Of a stretch of DNA of 64,000 nucleotides, positions 36,447 to 48,028 are shown piece by piece. Origin of the DNA: Symsagittifera roscoffensis (Eukaryota; Xenacoelomorpha; Acoela; Convolutidae); the NCBI RefSeq assembly GCF_963678635.1, contig NC_087070.1, forward strand, positions 7,350,539 to 7,414,538, given 5' to 3'. The position numbers and the translations under genes are program-made. The notes below the pieces were generated by a model. That model was not told where the DNA came from. It saw nothing but the letters and a program-made list of their open reading frames with translations, and searched no databases. Position 1 is the first letter of the stretch. Each line of letters starts with the position of its first letter.

Positions 36447-39146
36447 TCAGCCTATACTTAAGTAATATTTCTTATGTAAATATACTTGCATATTAGTATC
36501 AGAGAATATCACGTGTACAAGCGCGTACAATTCCCGAGGATGCAGTCGTCCTCTGTTCGGGTCGTATGCTGGAAGCGAAAGCTCCTTCACGTCCATTTCC
36601 ACGAGGAAGTCTCTCAACCTCGTCAAGGACAAGACTAGGTTCTCTGGGTCCACGTGCTGCTTCTCCGTCGCCCTCGTTACCAAGAAGCATAGATATTTTC
36701 CCGGTGTCTGTGATGCCGCTGGAGGTAAGGCCGCTACGCCCCCTATCCCAGGTCTTTGCTTCCAAATTAATTCCACGTTTTTGTATTCTCTCTTAAAATC
36801 TGCCGCTAACGCTGTCCTAAAACTCATGTCTGCTGTGATTGCTATCGCACATGTTCTATTTGTGAGTATGAAATCACTGTCTGTTAGTATTATGTTACTT
36901 GAATATTCATTTGGTAAGTTAAAATATGTCTCAACTACCCTCCCTATGTCAGGTTTCTTAGGTTCTTTGCCTGTTTCTGCTTCTAAGTCTCCTGTTTCTC
37001 TTGTTATTCTTAAACTTTTAATTATCAGGTTTTCAGTGTGGGTAAGTCCTACCCCCCCTCCCCAGACAAAATTATCCATCGACGTCCCCGTCGATCGCAT
37101 ACCGGGTATCAAGTCGAGGTTAGAAGCTGGAATGAGTAGTTGTCCTTCCTGGGCAGCCCAGGAAGGATCATCTCGTTCGGTTTTGATGTATTTCATGCTT
37201 TCACGATCTACGTCTTGAATCGTGACGCTGGTCTCCTCTGGGTTCGACGTCATTTCGTTCAGCCATTCTAAGACACGCAGGTTCGTCAAGTCTTGTTCAT
37301 ATGACTGCTGTTGCTCGTCGTCGAATTCTACCTCGGGTTTCGACCGGTCGTCGACCCACTCATCGTCGTGACCATCGACTATGTCAATGTATTGTGACAC
37401 AGTTATTTCTTCTAGACCCACTACTTCTTCCACTATCTTCTTCAGATCTATCCTATCCACTACAAAGTCGTCACCGTAAGGATTATATTTCTTTCTGGGT
37501 CTTGTCCCGTCCTTCTGACGAGTCTGTATCGTGAACGGAAGATCCGGTTCCAAATTCTTGGGAACCTCTATCTGTTCGGGATCCTGCCAATCTTCCTCTG
37601 CGTAGAGTAAGGTTTCATCATCTGCTTCGATCACCTCGTTTGGATCCAAGTTCAGTGGTGTATTTGTTCCTTCCTCTATGACTTCGTTTGCATCGTTCTT
37701 CTCCCTGGTGCCCTTCTCGTTGACCTCACAAGCAGGATCCATCATTAGATAATCCCCTTCTTCCATGTCTGCAGGTATACACCAGTCTTCTGTCGATGGA
37801 TTGTGTGGCTTAATGTTCTCGTAGTGGACGGCTCGGCCAGTACTCAGTCTATAAAAGCGTACCTCCCGGTGCACCTCTGTAATCATGAAGGGTCCCCTCC
37901 ACTTTTTTAGGAGCTTTTTTGTCCCTTTCGGTGGTATAACGTTCTGAAATACCCATTCGTAGTCTCCCACCGAGTAAGCTTTTGCACCAGCTGCTTTCTT
38001 GTCAAATTTTTTCCTCTGCCTTGCCTGTGCTTGCTGAGTATTTCGTCTACACAAATCGTTCAACTCCTGTTGACGTCTGATCACATCCCTCACGTAAACT
38101 TGTGAAGACGTTTTTTTCCCTCATATTCTGGGTAGAAAAAGGTTAAGGGTAAAGACTTTTCGTGTCCAGTTAGCATCATGTGTGGACTGACTCCGGTGTC
38201 GGAGTGTTGCGTGCTATTATAGGCTCCCATCACCTGTGAAAGGTATCTGTCCCAATCGGTCATGTACCTGGAACAATATACTCTCAGCATCGACACTAGC
38301 GTCCTATTCTGTCTTTCCACTAAGCCATTCGTCTGGGGGTGGTATGTCGTGGAGTGAGCCTGAGCAACCTGTGAGCGTCTCATAAGCTCTTTCGTAAGCT
38401 CTCCTACGAAAGCTGTTCCATTATCTGATTGAAACGTCATCGGACAACCATGTCTCGCTATCCACGTATTGATCAGGTGGTCGCATGTCTCTTCCGCCGA
38501 GGCAGTTATGCAGGCACGGCCTCTGCATACTTCGTGAAGTGATCTATCATGACCAGGACTTGGTTATAACCGCTGTCTGTCATAGATATCTTCTGGTGAT
38601 CTATCTGCACCACCTCGTTGAATTCAGACGACTCAATCGATTGTAAAGGAAATCGCAATTTCCTTGGATCCTTGACCTGTTGGCATGACAGGCACGCTGT
38701 TACCCACTTCTCACATGCCTTTTTCATTCCAGGCCACTCAAAGCGCTTCAGGATCCTCGATACACTTTGTCGATCCCTTGATGGCCCATCTGATCATGCG
38801 ACCTGAATAATAGTTCCGTCTGATAGAGTTGCGGCAACACTATCGCGTTATACTTGTATAGCACTCTGTCTTCTTCTCTTCTTTTGCAAGCCACAATCCC
38901 GTCCTTGTTCAAATATAACCTCCCTTTCTTCTGCATGAAGTACTGTCTCAGGATACGAATACTGTCTTCCTCGAGGTCCCCTTTATCCGGAGAACCATTC
39001 TCGATCCACCTTTTCAGGTTGCCTGTCATGCGATCATTTCTCTGCGCCCTTAGAAGATCCGAGAGTCTGTATCTCGCCTTCAAGTACGTCTTCATGACCC
39101 TCATCTGACTATTCAGCTCGTTGGGCTGGTGTGTGTCTTCTTCCAT
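36447..39146 (-). mobile_element. integrase region of the Ty3/gypsy fossil
   Basis: There is an H2C2-type zinc segment (SHDQMGHQG, then CLSCQQVKDP). The catalytic core follows, with VVQIDHQKI, MIDHFTKYAEAVPA, FQSDNGTAFVGEL and HPQTNGLVERQNRTL (D, D and E positions present). A GPFMITEV-type C-terminal barrel comes next (about 37850-37960). After that is an acidic tail of some 470 codons whose function I do not recognise. Fossil; broken. Confidence 0.9.
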
Positions 39147-39526
39147 CTTAACGCACCAAATCTTCGCCAGCGGCTGTGTTTCTTGTTTGAACGTCTGTAG
39201 ATCAGTCCTGACTACCTCTTTTGTGGCAACAGACTTATCGAACGTTTCGATACTGCTATTGTCTCCAAATCATCCGCTGCGTTGTCAAAGACTCTTTCGC
39301 TTGGTATAAGATAGCGATCACTGTCAGGATCCTGGTACGCCTCTCTGTCTAGATCCCTTGCACGAGTTTCCACTAGTAGTGTTTGGATCGCTAGTTCGGA
39401 CAGTTCTGATCCCGAGCTCGAGGTCCTGTCTGAATAGGTGTCAATTTCTGAGTTTCGGGAATTTTCATTTGTTGAAGAGGTTGTGATGGAGTCGGCACGC
39501 TCCTCCAGATCATGTCTGTGCCTTCT

Positions 39527-42041
39527 TCACATCCATCTGAACTCCCCGGACAAAACCTTGTTCCCCAGGTCCTGTTTCTCATCAGGAACTTTCTCATCTA
39601 TCTCAGACTCCCCGGACAAACTTTCTTGTCCCGGGTGTTCATCTTGTACTCGCTGGCTCTTCTCACCATTCGTCTCCCCGGGCAAACAATCTTGCAGCAG
39701 GTTTTGTTCTACCTTCTCACCTTTTTTATCCTGGTCCACAAAGGTAACGGTTTTCCTCCGCGTACTGCTCCCCTGTTTTTTCCGTCCGTAAGAAGTACTG
39801 GTTAAAACCTCGTGTGGTATTGAGGATACTAGTTGCTGAAATATTGTCCTACAATCCCTCTCGTTCTCTTCGTGCTGTCGTCTAGACGGCATGATCTTCA
39901 CCTTCTCCCTGATTGTTAGTGATGCCACTGCTGCTGTCCACTCGGGGTCATCTCTGGTCACTTCTCTTTCTAACAATCCACCCAGCATCCGCATCACTTG
40001 CGGTGTGACCTGCACCGTTTTATCCAATAATGAGAGGCTGTTTATATTCATGCGAGAGAGTTCTTGCTGGACCAGATTCGAGCGCAGCAACAGATCCAAG
40101 GGGACCGGGTCCTCCTTGGATAGGAACTTTATCTCGGCTGCTTTCTCTACAGGTAACTCAGGGTGTCCTGGAATTGGATGTCCAGACTTGTCCAACCATC
40201 TCGTTAAGGGAAGCGCTTCATAAGTTTCTTTGTCCAGAAACGAGAATCCCTCCTTTATTTCTGCTTGATTGGCTTGCTTCTGCTCCAATCTTTCATAGAA
40301 CTCAGTTTTCTTACGGAGGCTGTCAGCATTCTGGTGTTTGTCACGCATCCTGTGCTCGATTATCATGTGGTAGCCATCCAGTCTCACTATCCATCTACCA
40401 ATATAACTCTGATCCATCGAGTAGGTCTTCAACCAGGATAACGCTCTGTTGTCCACGCGTAACTTGAATGGAGCGCTCCCCAAGTATGCGCGGTATTTTT
40501 CCACATATGTGACTACTGCAAACATTTCTGCTTTTGGTGCGCCATACTTCATCTCAGTGTCACTCAAGACCTTGCTGCCGTATGCTATGGGACGGAAAAC
40601 CGTTCTTCCATTCCATTCTTGCTCCTGATGCAATATTCCTGAGATGGCTACTACCGATGCGTCTGTGTCAAGAACATACATGCTCTTTTCTGTAGGCATA
40701 CCTAGCACTGGCGCTTCGCACAGTTCCCGCTTTATGTTCTCGAAGGCAACTTGTGCTTCATCGTTCCATTCGAACTTTTCCCCTTTGTTGAGCATTAGCT
40801 TCTGCATCGGATACGCCTTGTCCGCATATCCTTTTATGAACTCCCGGTAGTAATTGGCAAACCCTAGGAAGCTCAGGAGCTGTGTGTCCGTTCTGGGAGT
40901 CTTCCATGTCAACACTGCTACTACTGCTTCCGGATCCGGCCTCACACCATGCCTGTCCACCATTCTTCCCAGGTACTTGATTGAATCCCTAAGGGTTTCA
41001 CATTTCGATGGTTTGCACTTCAAGCCTGCTCTTTTCATACATCCGAAGACCTCATCGAGCCGATCAATGTGATCCTCCAGGGTCGGTGTCGCTATGACTA
41101 CATCATCCACGTAGCACATCAAGAGATTCCCGTACTTTTTGGTCACTCCTGTCAAAGCCTGAGCCATCAGCCTTTGAAAAGTTGCTGTTGCATTGCACAA
41201 GCCGAAGGGCATCCTCTTCCACTGGTAAAATCCGAAGGGTATTCTCTTCCACTGGCACGCGAATCCGGTTTTCTCTATCCTTCTTCCGCAGAGGGACCTG
41301 CCAGAAGGCAGAACCCAAGTCCAATGAGGTGACGAACTTGGCATCACCAAGCTTAGAGAGGCTCTCGTCTATTCGCGGTATCGGGTACGCATCTTTTATC
41401 GTTACCGCGTTCAAATAACGAAAGTCGCAACAAAACCTAAGCTGCCCCCTTTTCTTTTTCGCCATTACTACCCCGCAAGCCCATGGCGATTTCGACGGTT
41501 CTATCAGGTCGTATTCAAGCAACATTTCTATTTCCGCTCGGCACGCTTCCGACTTGTGTGGCGTCATTCGTCTCGCGCCTTTTCTGTGCGGAACGGCACC
41601 TTTTTCCAGTTCAATTTCGTCTTCGACGAAGTTACAGCAACCGATATCCGCTTTATGTTTTGAAAATAGATCTGCGTTCCGATTTAAAACGTCCCGCAAT
41701 TTTTCGAAATCTCCCTCACCTATTTTACCTTTTAAATGTTCTATCTCTGGCAAAACCGGTTCGACAGATTCTAGTTCGTATGACGAGGGGCGTTCCGGAA
41801 AATTCGAGCAGCTCGATAAGCCGTCGTCCGTTTCGGTTTTCATTGAAAACAATTTATGAATAGATTTTAATTCATTAATCCTCTTTAAAATTTTATCTTT
41901 GTTGGCATGATAAGGACAGTCTTTCACATTATGTTTCTTCAAGTGTTGTGTCTCCTCATAGTCAGTCCTCATCGGCAAAGCGTAACCCAGCTTCTTTCCA
42001 CGCTGGATTGAAACCGTGGTGTCCAGTGTGTTCAATAACAC
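39527..42041 (-). mobile_element. RT and RNase H region of the Ty3/gypsy fossil
   Basis: Reverse-transcriptase boxes are present in order: an LLEYDLIEPSKSPWACGVV entry segment, FCCDFRYLNAVT, FVTSLDLGSAFWQV, MPFGLCNA, and the YVDD catalytic box with LLMCYVDDVVIAT. These continue into RNase H (VLDTDASVVAISG, KAEMFAVV, LRVDNRALSWL, KHQNADSLRK). The connection and RNase H type are those of Ty3/gypsy. Fossil; broken. Confidence 0.9.
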
Positions 42042-42064
42042 ACAGACACATAGTCCGTTTCGCG

Positions 42065-43279
42065 TTACCGAGAAGCTCCGGTAGAACTCTGACTATTTGG
42101 ATTCGGTACTAAGCAAACCTGTTTACTATCACTTAACGAATTCAAATTTCCCATTCTAAAAATTGCCACCACAGCTTGTCCTGGCTGTAGTTTTACTTTT
42201 CTATCTAAAAAAATTGGCACTTTGTTTTCGTCTGTTATTATCTTATTAATAGGTTTCTTAACATACTTCCGGTCCGGGTTTCTAATCCGTATCAGACCGT
42301 TGTTCAAGTCAATCTTCACGTCAAAATTCCTGACAAAATCTCTGCCCAAGATGAATTGGTCGGCGTCGTCCAAATTTTCTACCACCGGGAAGCTCATCCA
42401 AAGATCCCATCCTCCCATGTGGAGGACCGTTATTGGTGTTCTTCCGGCTACGTAGATCGCTCCTCGATTGGCGGCGGCCAGTCGGAGATTCGTTGGAATT
42501 AGATCTTCCCTCGTGATGCCCATTCTTTTCCAAGTTTTTATTGGCATCACACTCACTACCGCGCCTGTGTCCAGAAGCCCTGTGACTCCAATTTTCGTTC
42601 CGTTGGTGTCGAGCAGATGTGCGGTCACATCTGCTTCATACCCAATGTGTTCTGCATGTTGTTCCTTCATGGTATCACGGTCGATTTTGCGGACTTTGAG
42701 TTCCTCTTCACCCAAATAGATCTGCCCTATCTGGTCACTGTCTGTTGTTACATAAGTCCTAGTGTAGATACTGATCCCATCCACGTTCAGCATCACTTGA
42801 TACGGCCCATAGACCTCCAGGTAGCGTCCATGAAGTTTCTTCATGCGAGGGCCACCCGTTATTAGAAGAGCTCGCACAGCTCTCGACTCAGTGCGTGGCT
42901 CCACATGCCTCAGATAATCTGCATATGTGTCCAAATGCATCAAAGTGAACTCGGATGGTTCACTCAGATTTCTGATTACCTGATGTCCAGCCACTGAGAT
43001 TATCGACTGTATCTTGCTTCCTTGTGGCACCATGCCGAACCTCTGACCGGAGATCACATTAAGTTTCATGCTCAAACTGCTTGATGCTTTAGTCTCCTCG
43101 ACCTCCCATGCTTCGAAGGTATTCAGTTGCTCCTGTAGATTCTCATTCTCCAGTTCGAGTTTCATTTTTTGTTCGATCTCTTTCGTCACCAGTTCCTGCT
43201 GCACTCTATTTAGAGCATCCCTCGCGGCTACCCAAATCAATCTTGAAGTCATCGGCCGCAGTGACTGGTTCTGGTTCAC
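42065..43279 (-). mobile_element. protease region of the Ty3/gypsy fossil
   Basis: LLDTGAVVSVMP (about 42550-42590) is the aspartic-protease active-site box (D-T/S-G) followed by the expected hydrophobic strand. The later FILGRDF matches the ILG(R)D motif of retropepsins. It sits between gag and the reverse transcriptase as expected. The N-terminal third is helical and charged and is probably the end of gag. Confidence 0.8.
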
Positions 43280-45886
43280 GTGTCTCTTCAGTTACCGCTT
43301 GCATTTTCTTCGTCGCCAGTTCTTGAGGTTTGTCTTTTCTGCGTGCCTCCGCTTCACTCAACAGGTGAGCCTTGCTGGCTTTCTTTCCTGACAAAGCTTC
43401 TTCATGCCTTGGATGCTTCATGTCTGCCACTGCATCCCAGAATTGCGGACAATCTGATTTGAAATGACCTTCGAAGTTGCAAAAGAAACACCTCGGGCCG
43501 AATTTCGCAATTACTCCTCTCATGAAATCCTCATGGTCCAATTCTGGCGCATCTTCGTCCTCGAGGCTAAAGCCTATTGCTTTCATGCCTTGTTTGTAAG
43601 TTGGGCATGCTGACACATGATGGTCCGTTGAACTGCAATTGGCACAAGAGCGTCTCTTGTCCATATCATCCCTCGGTTTGTACCAGTTGTTTCCTTGGTT
43701 TGCTGGCCCATTGTTAAAATTGCCATAATTGTTCTTATAATAACCAGATCTCGAAGGAGGTTTCAATAAAAGATATTCCTTTGACTTGTGCCTCAACTCC
43801 TCTGGTGTTGGCGCATTGGTGATAGTGGTGTGTAATGCGTTGCCAGCATTGTCCGAAGTTCTTCATTCTTCACACCATCGATGAATTTTGAGGCTACTGC
43901 CAGGTTCATGCTTCGGTTTGACTCATCCGGTTGGCTGCGTCTTCTCAGCATTTCCAAGTCACCGAGAAACTTATCTATCGTTTCATCTTCTCGTTGCCTC
44001 CGTTTCTTGAAGCGCATCATCGCTTGGTGCCCCTGCACCCCTGATCCAAAACGGTTTAACAAGATTTCGAAGATTTTCTCGGCTGTGTCACGCTGATATT
44101 GCTTCTTGGCCATGACAGGGCTGTCCCTTCCAATTTACTGGTGAGCGCACTGCATTCTTGTCTTTCCGACAAGTCCTCTTCCTCGAAATTCAGTTTCATT
44201 ACCTCTATCCAGGTATCAATACAGCCATCAGATTCGTCTTTATAGCATCTTGGTTTCTTAAAGACTCTTCTGGACTTCTCACTGCGTTCATTGGTTTTAG
44301 ATAACCTTGTTAGGAATGTCTCTAAAGACCTGTTTAGAGGTTCAAAGGCTGTGGCCATTGCCGTAGCATCTCTCGAGTGCCCCGCCTGAGTGTCCTCACA
44401 CCTTGTCAAAGGCTCTGTATTCGGTGCATCCCTGCAATCCGAATCGCCGTGAGTGTTTCCCCCTTGGCTTACATGACTCCTCCTTGGGCTCGCATGTCTC
44501 CTGTTACCGGAATCACTTCTCCCAGTCGCATTTGTGCCTTGTGTTGGTCGTTCGTTAGAGGTCTGTCTGTTCCCCGTCGAACTTGCTCTACTGTTCGGGC
44601 CCCATGTTTTTTTATCCCTTGTGGCATAGCCTGATGAACTGCCCCTACCTCTAGTGGATCCATATGTCCTCCTCTTTTGATGGTAATTGAAGTTCGCCTT
44701 CGGCTCCCTGCTGGGACCTCCCGAGTTCGATTCCCCTCCTTTTTGTCGACTCTTGCTGCCTAGTAGCCCGTCCAACCTATCCATGATAGCCTGAGTTCAC
44801 CTCTCCATCATCGCGTCTATCTTTGTGTCAAAAGTCCCAAGAGACTGCTCTTGCTGAATTCTTAACTTCTCCATGTCGTCTCTTAAGCGTAACTCTCTCT
44901 GTTCCGCTTCTCTTGTCATTCGCGACAAGTTCTTCGCTCTATGCTCGTCCGTTCTCTCTTTCAAGCGTTTTTCGCTTCTACCAACTTCTTGTCTATTGCG
45001 GTTTATTTCTTCCCGCAGACTTTCTCTTTCAATGTGAACAGCTCTTTCTAGTTCACTCATTCTTATGGACATCTGTTCATTTTGTTCTCCTAAACTGTCC
45101 ACTATGTTGTTCAAGGCTTCTTCTAGTGCTGCCCCGTTATCCACGAGTGGCGTCACTAGTGGCGGTGTAACCCTGTCGGTCCGAGGTAGCTTCGTGCTGG
45201 TCGAGATTCGGGCCTTGACTCTCTGCCTCGATGTCCATGGTTACAGTCTCTCTTTCGACGTATGCCTCATTCTCCTGGGTCGAACTATAGAGGCTGACTT
45301 GAGACCCAAAGTCCTTTTGCTCTTCTTCGTCCTCCTCCTCCTGGGATTCACCTTCATTTTCTGTGCCCACTCCCATGGTGAATGGAAAGATGTTTCCTAA
45401 GGTGTTCCTCTTTCTTTCTGAGAACGATGAGGACGTTGTTTGTTTCTCAGTCACGCCTGCCATCATGGTGTTGTCTGTTGGAGATCTTCTAGTTGCCACT
45501 ATTTCAGTTGAGATGTCGGACAGTTCCGACATCTCCTCTCAATCCAATGTCCCGATGGAAGTGGCAAAATCATGGCCTTGTTCTACCGGAGTAGATTCAC
45601 TCGTCAGCCTTCTGCCTCTCCCTTCCAGTCCATGTACTTCCTGGTTGTCATTCATGGCCTGGTCCGTATTGATCTCCACTTCTAACATTTCTTTTCTCTC
45701 TTCTGAGGTCTTCTGACTCCTCGTTTCAACCATTCTGCCTGAAACCGTCTCCCCTTTGTCGGTCCGGGCTCGTTTGATCCGATCCACAAAAGGGTGGGTC
45801 ATTGTTTTTCTTTGCTTTTTAGGTATGAATTTCCTAGAGCTATTACCTCGTTTAGGTATCCTTGACTTGTCTAGACTCCTTCTCAA
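43206..45886 (-). mobile_element. gag region of the Ty3/gypsy fossil
   Basis: From the 5' side there is a basic, Ser/Thr-rich start. Then comes a coiled-coil-like segment rich in E, R and Q (about 44800-45060), and an arginine/glycine-rich linker (about 44500-44780). A retrotransposon capsid-like helix block follows (about 43800-44250, with EDETIDKFLGDLEML and FIDGVKNEEL). Last is a nucleocapsid part with two zinc knuckles, CANCSSTDHHVSAC and CFFCNFEGHFKSDC (about 43430-43660). These are the usual gag parts in the usual order. Fossil; broken. Confidence 0.8.
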
Positions 45887-46162
45887 TTTGTCACTTCTTA
45901 ATGCCTATACACTCAATTTGATTGCTAGTGACTTTATAGTTTGACTACCAATAATAATGACACAACACAATAAATTTCACAAGATTCTATAAAATAGTGA
46001 CCACGAATTACTGTATTTATCAGAGTACAGTTTGTATATAATTTATTCACACTAACCAATTATCGGTCGTAAGATTTGAGAACTAGCACAATATGATGAT
46101 ATCAGTCAATTTAAAAGATAGTAAACTCACTACCTAATCAAGCACAAATTATGTTGATTTTT

Positions 46163-46224
<62 letters not shown>

Positions 46225-46690
46225 GACAGAATACGAATACCTCTATAAAAAAACGTATGTGTATTGTACTTTTAGTCGGTGTCGGTCGCAGTACAATAGT
46301 TGAACTTGTCTTTCAAAGAAAAAGCTTTCCCTGCTTGGTGCTGCACCAAACAGACAAAACTTTGAAGGCAGTAATTTTCTCAAGTGGGCGTCTATTGCAC
46401 CCACCGAGTACTGTGTTACCTATCTACCTCCGGACTGCCCGAGCTAGACCTACTAAAATCCTCAGGGCAGTCACTTTTCACAAAAACGTATTGGGTTTCA
46501 ATCCACGCCAATGAATTACGCTCTTTTCAGTTTAGACTTGGTGTCGCGAATATCCCAGTTCGGACCTGTTTGGTTTCGGTCTGGTTTTTATTGAAAGGCA
46601 AGTTACCAGTGCAGTCACTGATTCCTAGCCTGTCTGCTAATAACCTAATACCTCTCACTGTAGTCTTTCTTCTGTTTACTTAAGTCCTTT
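45887..46690. other. AT-rich spacer with a TA array
   Basis: Contains an uninterrupted (TA) run at about 46163-46222. The rest is AT-rich up to about 46250, then more mixed. I looked here for the 5' LTR of the neighbouring element and found no matching partner on the other side. No gene seen. Confidence 0.5.
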
Positions 46691-46694
46691 AATA

Positions 46695-46925
46695 GAATAA
46701 TACCCCTCCGGATTGGCAAAAATAGGACCCTTCCGAATTGGCAAAAATAGGACCCTTCCGGATTGGCAGAATTTAGAACCCTACGGATTGGGACCCCTCT
46801 GAGTTAGCAAATATAAGACCACTCCGGATTGGGACCCCTCTGAGTTAGCAAATATAATACCCCTCCGGATTGGAACCCCTCCGAATTTGAAATTTTTTTT
46901 GAACCCTCCGGATTGGGCATTACGT
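46695..46925. repeat. Short tandem array around CCCTCCGGATTGG
   Basis: Six to eight imperfect units built on (C)CCCTCCGGATTGG followed by CAAAAATAGGA or GGACCCCTCTGAGTTAGCAAATATAA. Unit lengths are about 25-50 bases. It lies just outside the left inverted motif of the giant element and may belong to its end region. Confidence 0.75.
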
Positions 46926-46979
46926 CGCCAATCCGTGTTATTTGGTTTTTGCGGAATCGTTGCCAAAAAGCTAGAAATC

Positions 46980-47340
46980 GTGTGTCCCGGATTCCGGAAC
47001 ACACGCATTTTCTTTGATGTTTTTAGATTCCGTGGATTCCTAATTCAAACCAGTTTGTATGTGACCAGCTTTTGTCATGGATTCCGGGACAACTAAAACC
47101 ACCGATTTTGTGGCCAATCCCGGAATTCATGACAAAAACCATGGAATCCGATACCATATTAAAACGCATTAAAAAACGGTTTTACCATGGATTCCTGGGC
47201 TTTTGGCTTCTGCGTGTTCTGGAATTCGGGACTTTACCAAGATGAAAGGGACCGGATTCCATGACTTTTTACAACAATTATCAATACACAAAATTAGAAA
47301 TGTTTTGTGTTTTGCCACGGATTCCATGATTAACACAACT
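46980..47340. repeat. Left end region, GGATTCCGGGA-rich
   Basis: Many copies of (T)GGATTCC(G/T)GG(A/C) and its complement at 46988, 47029, 47079, 47117, 47140, 47187 and 47319. 47075-47133 is related to the right end in inverted orientation. From 47340 to 47860 follows AT-rich DNA with TATACTGTATA repeats (47400-47480) and two copies of the second motif (47570 and 47651). Confidence 0.7.
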
Positions 47341-48028
47341 AAAAGAAATCGTTTAGTGACTTAAGTGACTTCTTTCGAAAAGAAAGAGGTTAAAAAACTA
47401 TTGTATACTCTATACAGTTCAACTGTATCACTCTATACTGTATACTATATACTCTATACTGTATACTGTATATACAGATTTTTCAATTAGTTTAGTTTCA
47501 CTAGTTTTACATGTATTTGATGTTCATGTTGTAGAACAACAATATTCATTCTTCTAGAACATTTAAAATGTACAGGATTTCGGCATGCATTTTTTCAAAA
47601 CAGGTAATTGTAACCGTTACCGTAACGTGACAATGGGGACCATTTGTCATTTACAGGATTTCAGCATTCTAGCAAATTTTATAATTAGTTTAGTTTAACT
47701 AGTTTCATTTGATGTTCAACATTTGAAGTTCAGAAAAACAGCCTGTGAGTTGAATATGAATACTACTCATGATTATTCAACACTAAAACTTGAGTCTCAT
47801 AAACTATTCAACACTTAAGCTTGAGTCTCATAATAGGATAAGTTAGTAACTTGTTGTCAGAAAAAGTTTGCACGCGCGTGCGCACAACTCAGTGTCAAGA
47901 TTCACACTATATCATATAGTAACTATGATAGTTACTTTAAATCACCATTGCATAAATTCAATTCATCATTGTTTTGAAAAAAGTCCTTCATCGAAAGATT
48001 CAACAAAAGTTACTCACAATTGTCAACA

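Larger units (their letters stand above)
27228..45886 (-). mobile_element. Large Ty3/gypsy-type LTR-class fossil, about 18.7 kb
   Basis: One minus-strand unit of clearly higher GC than its surroundings. Order of parts from its 5' side: gag, protease, reverse transcriptase, RNase H and integrase, then a 370-base non-coding gap, then about 8.9 kb of further coding sequence of mostly unknown function. The gag-pol order is that of Ty3/gypsy. I could not find matching LTRs by eye at either edge, so the true ends may lie outside these coordinates or have been lost. The copy is broken, with roughly ten or more breaks over its length, yet long frames survive, which suggests modest age. No age from LTR divergence is possible. 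Confidence 0.85.

Noticed and set aside
36080-46140. Possible LTR pair between 36.08-36.3 kb and 45.95-46.1 kb
   Set aside because: Only short words (such as CGGTCG and CACGAATTA-like pieces) match, without a continuous alignment; not enough to call LTRs.
46163-46222. TA run as a centromere or telomere marker
   Set aside because: Simple (TA)n expansions also occur at 51.65 kb and are common in AT-rich genomes; no telomere-type repeat is present.
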